Shown here one piece after another: positions 1 to 5,304 of a DNA stretch of 5,304 nt (its first letter is position 1; each line of letters starts with the position of its first letter). Source of the DNA: Candidatus Peribacteraceae bacterium (GTDB lineage: Bacteria; Patescibacteriota; Gracilibacteria; Peribacterales; Peribacteraceae); the NCBI GenBank assembly GCA_028717505.1, contig JAQUNQ010000076.1:1-5304 (forward strand), written 5' to 3'. Under the pieces are notes generated by a model that was not told where the DNA came from, ran no database searches, and saw nothing but the letters and a program-made list of their open reading frames with translations. The position numbers and the translations under genes are program-made.

Positions 1-2839
1 CCATCTTGATGAAGATCTCGCCAGGCTTGCCGTCCTCGTAGAGCCCCACGTGGAGGTAACCCTCGTGGCCGGCCACGGAGAACTTGTGCGTGAGGGAGGG
101 GCGCTCGTCCGGCAATTTCCGCCGGCGCGGCACCTCCTTGTAGATCACGCGCTCCACGACCTTCGGCTCTTCCTCCTTCTCCACCGTCCTCTCCACCTTC
201 TTCCGCGAGCGGGCAGCGAGCGGCTGGCTCAGCTTGCAACCGTCCCGGTAGAGCGCATTGGCCTTGAGACCGAGCTTCCAGCTCAGGAAGTACGCCCCCT
301 TGATGTCCTCGACCGTCGCCTCATTCGGGAGATTGATGGTCTTCGAGATGGCCCCCGTGATGAAGGGCTGCGCGGCAGCCATCATGCGGATGTGCCCCTC
401 GACGGAGATCAGGCGCTTCCCCTCCTTGCCGCAGCGGCTTGCACAGTCAAACACCGGCAGGTGCTCGGCCTTCAGATGCGGCGCCCCCTCCACGGTCATG
501 TGCCCGCAGATGACGGTATTGGCCTCCTCGATCTGCTCGGGGGTGAACCCGAGCGCCTGCAGGAGGTAAAAGGAGGGGTCTTCCCATCGCTCCTTCGCGA
601 AGCCGAGGCGGAGGAGCGTCTCCTCCCCGAGCGTCCAGCGCGTAAAGGCAGAGGAGATCTCAAAGACCTGCGGGAGCATCTTCTCCACACGTGCAATGTC
701 CTCGTCGGAAAAGCCCCCGCGGCTCTTCAGTGACTCGCGATTGATGTGCGGCGCCCCCTCCAGGCTGAGGGTGCCCAGGACGTAGCGCATGATGTCCCGG
801 ATCTCCGTCTCGCTGTAGCCCAGCATGGAGAGTGCCGGCCGCACGGATTGGTTCACGATCTTCATGTAACCGCCGCCCGCAAGCTTCTTGAATTTCACGA
901 GAGCGAAGTCCGGCTCGATGCCCGTGGTATCGCAGTCCATGACGAGGCCGATGGTGCCGGTGGGCGCGAGGACAGTCACCTGCGCGTTGCGGAACCCATG
1001 CTGTTCCCCGAGCGCGAGCGCGCGGTCCCAGCACTCCTTGGCAGCGGCGAGGAGCTCGGGGGGAGACTCTCTCTGGTCGATCCCCACGGGAGTGACGTGC
1101 AGCCCCTCATACTCCCGCGGGAGGGCATCGTAGGCCGCCCGCCGGTGGTTGCGGATGACGCGGAGCATGTGCTCGCGGTTCTGGTGGAAGCCGGCGAAGG
1201 GTCCGAGCTTCTCCGCCATCTCCGCCGATGCGGCGTAGCTCTCACCGGTCATCATCGCCGTGAGCGCCCCCGCGAGCGCTCGCGCCCGCTCCGAATCGTA
1301 GGGGATCCCCATCCGCATGAGGAGCGCCCCCAGATTGGCGAAACCGAGCCCAAGCGTGCGGAAGCGGTAGCTCAGCTCGGCGATCTCGCGGCTCGGGAAC
1401 TGCGCCATGAGCACGGAAATCTCCAGCACTATCGTCCAGAGGCGCACCGCGTGCTTGAACTCCTCAATGTTGAAGCGCCCCTGCTCCTCGTCGTAGAACT
1501 TCAGGACATTGAGGGAGGCGAGGTTGCAGGCCGTGTTGTCCAGGAACATGTACTCGCTGCAGGGATTGCTGGCATTGATCCGCCCATCCTCCGGACAGGT
1601 GTGCCAGTCATTGATCGTCGTGTCGTACTGCACGCCCGGATCTGCGCAGGCCCACGCTGCGAAGCCGACCTTGTCCCAGAGCTCGCGCGCCTTGAGGGCT
1701 TTGCAGGAAACCGGTGGCCGCCCCTCCCGCTCCGCCTTACGGAGCTCCGTGCGCCAGAAGAGCTGCCAGTCGGCGTCTTTCTCCACTGCCTCGAAGAAGG
1801 CATGGGGCACGCGCACCGAGTTGTTGGAGTTCTGGCCGGATACCGTCTGGTACGCCTCATCGTTGAAGTCCGTGGAGTAGCCCGCATCTGCGAGGGCTGC
1901 CACCTTCTTCTCCTCCTTCGCCTTCCAATCGATGAACTCCACGATATCCGGATGATCGAGATCGAGGCAGACCATCTTCGCCGCCCTGCGTGTGGTGCCG
2001 CCGGACTTGATGGCCCCCGCGGCGCGATCCCCGATCTTGAGGAAACTCATGAGGCCGGAGCTCATGCCCCCGCCCGAGAGCGGCTCCTTTCCGCCACGGA
2101 GCTTCGAGAAGTTCGTCCCCGTGCCCGATCCGTACTTGAAGAGGCGCGCTTCGCGGACCCAGAGGTCCATGATCCCCCCCGTGTTCACCATGTCATCCTC
2201 CACGGAGAGGATGAAGCACGCATGCGGCTGGGGATGCGTGTAGGCATCCTCGCTCTCCCGCACCTCACCGGACGCGGGATCGGCATAGTAGTGCCCCTGT
2301 GCCGGTCCCGTGATGCCATAGGCGTAGTGGAGGCCGGTATTGAACCACTGCGGACTGTTCGGCGCGGCCATCTGGTGCACGAGCATGTGGGAGAGCTCAT
2401 CCTCGAAGGCCTGCGCGTCCTGCGCCGTCTCGAAGTACCCCTCCTGCTGCCCCCAGTGCCGCCAGCATCCCGCGAGGCGGCGGATAACCTGCTTCACGCT
2501 CTTCTCGGGCCCCTTCACCACCGTACCATCCTCATTGCGCAAGAGGTTCCCCTCGGCGTCCGTCTGCGGAACGCCCGCCCGACGGAAGTACTTGCTCACC
2601 ATGATGTCCGTCGCCATCTGGCTCCAGTCCGCAGGGATCTCCGCCCCTTCCATCTCGAAGACGACGGATCCATCGGGATTTTGGATGCGACTCGTGCGTC
2701 GCTCATACTTCACTTCCTCAAGGGGATCGCTTCCGGGCGTCGTAAACAGACGCCGCACGGAGAGGCCACGCCCACGGTGAAACTGCTCCGCGCCCTGTGC
2801 AAAAGAAGAAGAACCAACGGCGGAAGCGGGAGGAGGCAT
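1..2839 (-). CDS. nrdJ: Adenosylcobalamin-dependent (class II) ribonucleotide reductase, 3' end missing
   Basis: Makes deoxyribonucleotides from ribonucleotides in the cytoplasm, using a radical derived from coenzyme B12. From the ATG at 2839, 946 residues are visible before the window edge. Seen: an N-terminal RLFTTPG block (residues 30-36); PHACFI with Cys208, the likely first redox cysteine; GSGTGTNFSKLRGG (237-250); NPCSE (425-429), with Asn425, thiyl-radical Cys427 and Glu429; Cys438 in TACNLASLN, the likely redox partner of Cys208; the phosphate-binding APTGTIG (625-631); and the NrdJ-type YRDGCKLSQPL (864-874). A charged linker (about 878-912) leads into the start of a TSCPD-type domain, cut by the edge. 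No N-terminal ATP cone is seen. Start: the conserved block rules out starts downstream of about 2760. ATGs at 2869 and 2866 are in frame, but an operator-like site overlaps them, so I prefer 2839; no start has a Shine-Dalgarno. The gene faces away from the flavoprotein gene. The family call is firm, the start only moderately so. Confidence 0.96.
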   Translation of the reverse strand, partial: MPPPASAVGSSSFAQGAEQFHRGRGLSVRRLFTTPGSDPLEEVKYERRTSRIQNPDGSVVFEMEGAEIPADWSQMATDIMVSKYFRRAGVPQTDAEGNLLRNEDGTVVKGPEKSVKQVIRRLAGCWRHWGQQEGYFETAQDAQAFEDELSHMLVHQMAAPNSPQWFNTGLHYAYGITGPAQGHYYADPASGEVRESEDAYTHPQPHACFILSVEDDMVNTGGIMDLWVREARLFKYGSGTGTNFSKLRGGKEPLSGGGMSSGLMSFLKIGDRAAGAIKSGGTTRRAAKMVCLDLDHPDIVEFIDWKAKEEKKVAALADAGYSTDFNDEAYQTVSGQNSNNSVRVPHAFFEAVEKDADWQLFWRTELRKAEREGRPPVSCKALKARELWDKVGFAAWACADPGVQYDTTINDWHTCPEDGRINASNPCSEYMFLDNTACNLASLNVLKFYDEEQGRFNIEEFKHAVRLWTIVLEISVLMAQFPSREIAELSYRFRTLGLGFANLGALLMRMGIPYDSERARALAGALTAMMTGESYAASAEMAEKLGPFAGFHQNREHMLRVIRNHRRAAYDALPREYEGLHVTPVGIDQRESPPELLAAAKECWDRALALGEQHGFRNAQVTVLAPTGTIGLVMDCDTTGIEPDFALVKFKKLAGGGYMKIVNQSVRPALSMLGYSETEIRDIMRYVLGTLSLEGAPHINRESLKSRGGFSDEDIARVEKMLPQVFEISSAFTRWTLGEETLLRLGFAKERWEDPSFYLLQALGFTPEQIEEANTVICGHMTVEGAPHLKAEHLPVFDCASRCGKEGKRLISVEGHIRMMAAAQPFITGAISKTINLPNEATVEDIKGAYFLSWKLGLKANALYRDGCKLSQPLAARSRKKVERTVEKEEEPKVVERVIYKEVPRRRKLPDERPSLTHKFSVAGHEGYLHVGLYEDGKPGEIFIKM

Positions 2840-2860
2840 ATACAGGGGGGAGAATGCCTG

Positions 2861-2876
2861 GCACATCATATTGTGT
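2861..2876. promoter_or_regulatory. NrdR-box-like operator, leader copy
   Basis: The plus-strand 16-mer GCACATCATATTGTGT matches the NrdR-box consensus at 13 of 16 positions, and its reverse complement also scores 13 of 16. It sits within an inverted repeat with perfect 5-bp arms, GCACA (2861-2865) and TGTGC (2874-2878). The gap to the promoter-proximal box is 17 bp, so both sites lie on nearly the same DNA face; the usual NrdR gap is 15-16 bp. It overlaps the alternative nrdJ ATGs at 2869 and 2866, one reason to prefer the start at 2839. Confidence 0.6.
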
Positions 2877-2893
2877 GCTCAGGGGGTGCAGCC

Positions 2894-2909
2894 ACACAAG
2901 ATATTGATG
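2894..2909. promoter_or_regulatory. NrdR-box-like operator, promoter-proximal copy
   Basis: The plus-strand 16-mer ACACAAGATATTGATG agrees with the published NrdR-box consensus (recalled as acaCwAtATaTwGtgt) at 12 of 16 positions. It covers the whole -10 hexamer of the nrdJ promoter. NrdR is the ATP/dATP-sensing zinc-ribbon repressor of ribonucleotide reductase genes in most bacteria, and it normally binds a pair of such boxes. A second copy lies 33 bp away, centre to centre. No nrdR gene is in this window. Confidence 0.6.
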
Positions 2910-2926
2910 CACCGAGAGAAGGTCAA
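2898..2926 (-). promoter_or_regulatory. sigma70-type promoter of nrdJ
   Basis: On the minus strand TTGACC (2926-2921) is followed by exactly 17 bp and then TATCTT (2903-2898). The -35 matches TTGACA at five of six positions and the -10 matches TATAAT at four of six. Transcription would start near 2891, giving a leader of about 52 nt to the ATG at 2839, or about 22 nt to the ATG at 2869. An NrdR-box-like site covers the -10, as expected for repression. The elements are seen directly; use as a promoter is inferred. Confidence 0.7.
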
Positions 2927-2978
2927 TCGGAAACGCGCGAGGGAAGCGCGGGGAGAGAACACGGAGAAAAAGGGTCCT

Positions 2979-2987
2979 GTTATAGCA
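2979..2987 (-). promoter_or_regulatory. Possible second, upstream nrdJ promoter (extended -10)
   Basis: The minus strand reads TGCTATAAC (2987-2979), an extended -10 with five of six matches to TATAAT. No recognisable -35 lies 16-18 bp upstream. If used, transcription would start near 2972 and give a leader of about 130 nt to the ATG at 2839. The match could be chance, because this is the most AT-rich part of the intergenic region. Confidence 0.25.
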
Positions 2988-3106
2988 CAAAAATCGTTCG
3001 TCTACCCGATAGTTCTTCTGTACACAGCGCTCCAATCCCCGCGAATCGTAAAGTCAAACTTCCGTGAAAATCGCATCTGCCCTCTGCCGGAATGCTCCCC
3101 TCCCCC

Positions 3107-3115
3107 TGCTATCAT
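3107..3115 (+). promoter_or_regulatory. Extended -10 element for a leaderless flavoprotein mRNA
   Basis: TGCTATCAT combines the TG of an extended -10 with TATCAT, which matches TATAAT at five of six positions. The hexamer ends at 3115, so the expected +1 at 3122 is the A of the flavoprotein ATG. There is no good -35 at the usual distance and no Shine-Dalgarno in front of the ATG, which fits a leaderless transcript. The motif is seen; the start site is inferred. Confidence 0.4.
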
Positions 3116-3121
3116 CATGTC

Positions 3122-3796
3122 ATGCATATCGTCCTCGTCGTCGCCGGCACGAACGAACCGAGCAACAGCAACGTGCTCGCCGATTCCTTCTCCGAAGGAT
3201 TGCGGCACGAGCCGGAGATCACCGTCCGGAAATTCCGGCTGAAGGACATGAAGATCGATCACTTCTCGCTCTCCCACTATGAGCCGCACTCCCCTGAAGA
3301 GGAGGATATGAAGTACCTGAGAGAATCCATTGAGAGCGCAGCCGGCCTCGTTGTCGCGACACCCGTCTGGAATTTTGGCGTTCCCGCCCATCTGAAGAAT
3401 GTCATTGATCGCATGGGGAGCTTCGGACTCGACGAGACGCACTCCCGCGGCACCCTCAAGGGCCTTCCCTTCTTTCTCATCTTCACCGGTGGGGCACCTG
3501 CTCCCGCATGGAAGGGCATGCTCCGCAAGACGACGAGCTTCGTCTGCGAGGGGCTCCGCTACTTCGGGGCAACCCACATCGGCACCCACTTCGAGCCACG
3601 CTGCACGCTGGGCAGAGGTAAGTTCGGACTGGCGGTGGACAAGCGGCCGGAGAGCCTGGAGAAAGTCCGTGCCGACGGCGAGCAGTTCGCCCGGATCGCC
3701 GCGACCTACGCCCGCACGGGCCGCCTGCCTGCGCACTCCTCTCTACACCATAAGGGCTACGCCCTCGCGCAGCGCCTCCTCGCGAAATTTCATTGA
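3122..3796 (+). CDS. NAD(P)H-dependent FMN oxidoreductase, flavodoxin-like fold
   Basis: A soluble 224-residue flavoprotein expected to use FMN and NAD(P)H to reduce quinones, azo compounds or similar acceptors; the real substrate cannot be read from sequence. Seen: a first beta strand MHIVLVVAGT, then the FMN-phosphate loop GTNEPSNSN (9-17). A second block, TPVWNFGVPAHLKNVID (80-96), is typical of NADPH-dependent FMN reductases and close in form to the PMYNF...LKN block of azoreductase AzoR. A third strand ends in FTGG (121-124). A basic helical tail (about 205-224) follows the fold. Length suits the family. I chose 3122 because the first strand begins there; the in-frame ATG at 3092 would add ten residues with no family counterpart. 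The gene is divergent from nrdJ and ends directly against the transporter gene. The exact subfamily (FMN_red or Flavodoxin_2) is uncertain. Confidence 0.88.
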   Translation: MHIVLVVAGTNEPSNSNVLADSFSEGLRHEPEITVRKFRLKDMKIDHFSLSHYEPHSPEEEDMKYLRESIESAAGLVVATPVWNFGVPAHLKNVIDRMGSFGLDETHSRGTLKGLPFFLIFTGGAPAPAWKGMLRKTTSFVCEGLRYFGATHIGTHFEPRCTLGRGKFGLAVDKRPESLEKVRADGEQFARIAATYARTGRLPAHSSLHHKGYALAQRLLAKFH

Positions 3797-3799
3797 TCA
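3794..3799. other. Shared stop palindrome TGATCA between convergent genes
   Basis: The flavoprotein stop TGA occupies 3794-3796 and the transporter stop, TGA on the minus strand, occupies 3797-3799. Together they form the palindrome TGATCA with no spacer. I see no GC hairpin followed by a T run on either side, so either termination occurs inside the opposing coding sequence or the transcripts overlap at their 3' ends. Confidence 0.85.
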
Positions 3800-5068
3800 T
3801 CCCCGGAAGGCCAGGACCACGAGCGCCCCCGCGGACACCGCCATCACCATCGTGAGGATGAACCCGAGCACGTTGGAGAGCTGGCCATTCGTATTCCGCC
3901 CCATGATGGAGCGATTGTTCGCCACGAGGAGGACGAAGAGCATGAGCGGCGGCGCAATGATGCCGTTCAGGACCGCTGCGTAGTAGAGCATGGTAAAGGC
4001 GGGAATGTTCAGGAAATTCACGATGAGACCCACCGCTGTGGCAAGGATGATGACGGCGTAGAAGCCCGGTGCCTGCCTGAAGGTGCGAAAGAGCCCGGGC
4101 TTCCAGCCGATCGCCTCGGAAATGGCATACGAGGCGGAAGCAGCAAGAATGGGAACGCCGAGCAAGCCCGTCCCGATGACGCCCGCTGCGAAGAGGAGGG
4201 AAGCAAACCTGCCCGCGAGCGGCTGCAGTGATGCGGCCGCCTCCGCTGCAGTAGCCACCGTCCGGATGCCATGTGCTCCAAGCGTGGAGGCCGTCGTCGT
4301 GATGATGAAGAAGGTAATGATGTTCGAGAAGAACATCCCCATGGAGGTATCGAGGCGCATCTCCTGCATGGTCCTGCGGGAGATGTGAGGCGTCCCTGTC
4401 CCGAAATCCCTGATTTGATGTCGAAGGATTTCCTCCTCCACTTCCTCATCCGACTGCCAGAAGAAGAGATAGGGGGAAACGGTAGTCCCGAAGAGCGCGA
4501 CGAGGTTGAAGAGATACTCCTCCGAGAGCGAAAAGAAGGGCACCACCAGCGCATGGAGTATCTGCCCCCATGGTTGGGTGACGGTGAAGGCGGCAATCAC
4601 ATAGGCGAAGAGGGAGAAGCAGAGATACTTGAGGACTCTGGCGTAGGCGCGGTAGGAAACGAGAATTTCAAGGAGGACAATGAGAACAGTCATCACGACT
4701 AGCCAGACCACGGAGGGGATGCCGAACACCAATTCCGCCGAGGCCGCCATCGCTCCGAGATCCGCACCGATGTTGATGGAATTCGCCACGAGGAGGAGGG
4801 CCACCGCACCGTAGAGCAGGGGCTTGGAATAGTGCTTGCGGATGACACCCGAGAGTCCTCGCCCCGTCACGAGGCCGATCCGCCCGCACATCTCCTGAAT
4901 GGCGATCATGAAGGGCGTCACGAAGAGCGCGAACCACAGCTGCGTGTACCCGAATTGCGCCCCCGTCTGCGCGTAGGTCCCGATGCCGGAGGGGTCATCG
5001 TCGGCGGCTCCCGTGATGAAGCCCGGACCGATGGCCTTGAGGAATTTCCTGAAGCGGGACGCTCGCAC
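3797..5068 (-). CDS. NRAMP-family (SLC11) divalent metal cation transporter, non-canonical metal site
   Basis: An inner-membrane secondary transporter of 423 residues. About eleven hydrophobic segments are visible, roughly at 13-36, 42-65, 85-106, 116-137, 143-165, 184-205, 246-265, 288-312, 336-354, 356-384 and 400-421: the LeuT-like NRAMP fold. The helix-1 signature is GPGFITGAADDDPSGIGTY (14-32), so the canonical metal-binding DPGN reads DPSG (25-28). In helix 6 the canonical MPHN reads SPYL (198-201): Ser198 replaces the methionine ligand of transition-metal NRAMPs. An acidic stretch, DEEVEEE (207-213), follows. The substrate may therefore be Mg2+, as in NRAMP-related magnesium transporters, rather than Mn2+ or Fe2+; this is inference. 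Start: GTG at 5068 puts 13 residues before the conserved GPGF, near family norm. An in-frame GTG at 5188 would add 40 unrelated residues overlapping the small upstream gene. There is no Shine-Dalgarno. Confidence 0.9.
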   Translation of the reverse strand: MRASRFRKFLKAIGPGFITGAADDDPSGIGTYAQTGAQFGYTQLWFALFVTPFMIAIQEMCGRIGLVTGRGLSGVIRKHYSKPLLYGAVALLLVANSINIGADLGAMAASAELVFGIPSVVWLVVMTVLIVLLEILVSYRAYARVLKYLCFSLFAYVIAAFTVTQPWGQILHALVVPFFSLSEEYLFNLVALFGTTVSPYLFFWQSDEEVEEEILRHQIRDFGTGTPHISRRTMQEMRLDTSMGMFFSNIITFFIITTTASTLGAHGIRTVATAAEAAASLQPLAGRFASLLFAAGVIGTGLLGVPILAASASYAISEAIGWKPGLFRTFRQAPGFYAVIILATAVGLIVNFLNIPAFTMLYYAAVLNGIIAPPLMLFVLLVANNRSIMGRNTNGQLSNVLGFILTMVMAVSAGALVVLAFRG

Positions 5069-5072
5069 GGGA

Positions 5073-5282
5073 TCACTGTAACGGAGGAGCTGCAGGGGAA
5101 CAATCTGGCCTCGTGACAGAAGCACCCCTCCGCCGGCGCAGTGCCTCTGCAATTCCCTCCGGTTCCACCCCGCACCGGGTGAGGACACTGAAGAGCTGCA
5201 GGAGGAGCTGAGAGCAGGCGCTCAGGGCAGCTCCAAGCTCCGCATCCTCACACTTGCGCACCTTCGTGGAAAAATCCGTCAT
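5073..5282 (-). CDS. Small hypothetical protein upstream of the NRAMP gene, possibly 5'-truncated
   Basis: I do not recognise this 69-residue product. Residues 12-50 look helical, with a leucine-rich amphipathic stretch, SQLLLQLFSVL (24-34), and the tail from about 51 is basic and proline-rich. There are three cysteines in the first 37 residues (11, 23, 37) with no clear metal-binding spacing. GC at third codon positions is high over the first 50 codons and lower afterwards. Its TGA ends 4 nt before the transporter GTG, as in a tight operon. The ATG at 5282 has no Shine-Dalgarno, and the frame stays open to the window edge, so the true start may lie outside. It may also be a chance frame, because the overlapping upstream extension of the transporter frame is open too. 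Confidence 0.35.
   Translation of the reverse strand: MTDFSTKVRKCEDAELGAALSACSQLLLQLFSVLTRCGVEPEGIAEALRRRRGASVTRPDCSPAAPPLQ
5075..5103 (-). promoter_or_regulatory. Weak promoter candidate for a leaderless transporter mRNA
   Basis: The minus strand carries TTGTTC (5103-5098), a 17-bp spacer and TACAGT (5080-5075). The last base of the -10 is 7 nt from 5068, so the expected +1 is the G of the chosen GTG start. The -35 matches only three of six positions and the -10 four of six. It lies inside the end of the small upstream reading frame, so it may be incidental if that frame and the transporter share one transcript. Confidence 0.3.
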
Positions 5283-5304
5283 GGATCGGAGGAGGAGCCG
5301 GAAA

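Noticed and set aside
50..733. A 227-codon open frame on the plus strand
   Set aside because: Antisense shadow of the 3' part of nrdJ, with no recognisable motif.
2840..2990. Cobalamin riboswitch controlling the B12-dependent reductase
   Set aside because: The leader from the best promoter is only about 50 nt, far too short. No B12-box-like GCCACTG is seen on the nrdJ sense strand, even from the upstream promoter candidate.
3052..3057. TTGACT on the minus strand as the -35 of a third nrdJ promoter
   Set aside because: No acceptable -10 lies 15-19 bp downstream; the nearest TATA-like hexamer is about 29 bp away.
746..3067. A 773-codon open frame on the plus strand
   Set aside because: It is antisense to nrdJ, whose 946-residue product carries all the expected catalytic motifs. 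The plus-strand frame is open because of high GC and codon bias in nrdJ. Its product has no recognisable domain, and it runs through the intergenic promoter region.
3002..3736. A 244-codon open frame on the minus strand
   Set aside because: Antisense to the well-supported flavoprotein gene; its product is low-complexity and unlike any family I know.
4271..4702. A 143-codon open frame on the plus strand, very acidic and histidine-rich
   Set aside because: Antisense to the transmembrane core of the transporter; its composition follows from the opposite strand.
5069..5188. GTG at 5188 as the transporter start, giving 463 residues
   Set aside because: The extra 40 residues do not resemble the NRAMP N-terminus and overlap the small upstream frame. 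The GTG at 5068 gives a normal family length and has a -10-like element at leaderless distance.
1..5304. RNA genes, CRISPR arrays, insertion sequences or a novel defence-type system
   Set aside because: I found no tRNA- or rRNA-like stretches, no regularly spaced direct repeats, and no transposase or terminal inverted repeats. All long coding sequence is explained by three familiar families.

Overview
The window comes from a GC-rich bacterium that I cannot place taxonomically. TGA closes three of the four proposed genes, so the code looks standard at that codon; this argues against lineages that read TGA as glycine or tryptophan. None of the four genes has a convincing Shine-Dalgarno sequence. 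Two of them have a -10-like element placed so that transcription would begin on the start codon, which suggests a genome tolerant of leaderless mRNAs.

Layout: (1) Positions 1-2839, minus strand: most of nrdJ, an adenosylcobalamin-dependent class II ribonucleotide reductase, cut by the window edge inside its C-terminal TSCPD-type domain. (2) Positions 2840-3121: a divergent control region of 282 bp. It carries a good sigma70-type promoter for nrdJ (TTGACC, 17 bp, TATCTT) and two tandem NrdR-box-like sites, one covering the -10 element. It also has an extended -10 element just before the rightward gene. (3) Positions 3122-3796, plus strand: a 224-residue flavodoxin-fold NAD(P)H-dependent FMN oxidoreductase. 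(4) Positions 3797-5068, minus strand: a non-canonical NRAMP-family (SLC11) divalent cation transporter, converging on the flavoprotein gene with no base between the two stop codons. (5) Positions 5073-5282, minus strand: a possible small gene of unknown function, 4 nt upstream of the transporter start and perhaps beginning beyond the window edge.

Working together: nrdJ supplies deoxyribonucleotides and appears to be under the universal RNR repressor NrdR. The flavoprotein and the transporter are ordinary accessory metabolism, redox chemistry and divalent-cation uptake, and no pathway obviously links them to nrdJ. I see no mobile element, CRISPR array, RNA gene or clearly new multi-gene system. 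The points most worth a second look are the NrdR operator arrangement, the apparent leaderless starts and the altered metal-site motifs of the transporter.
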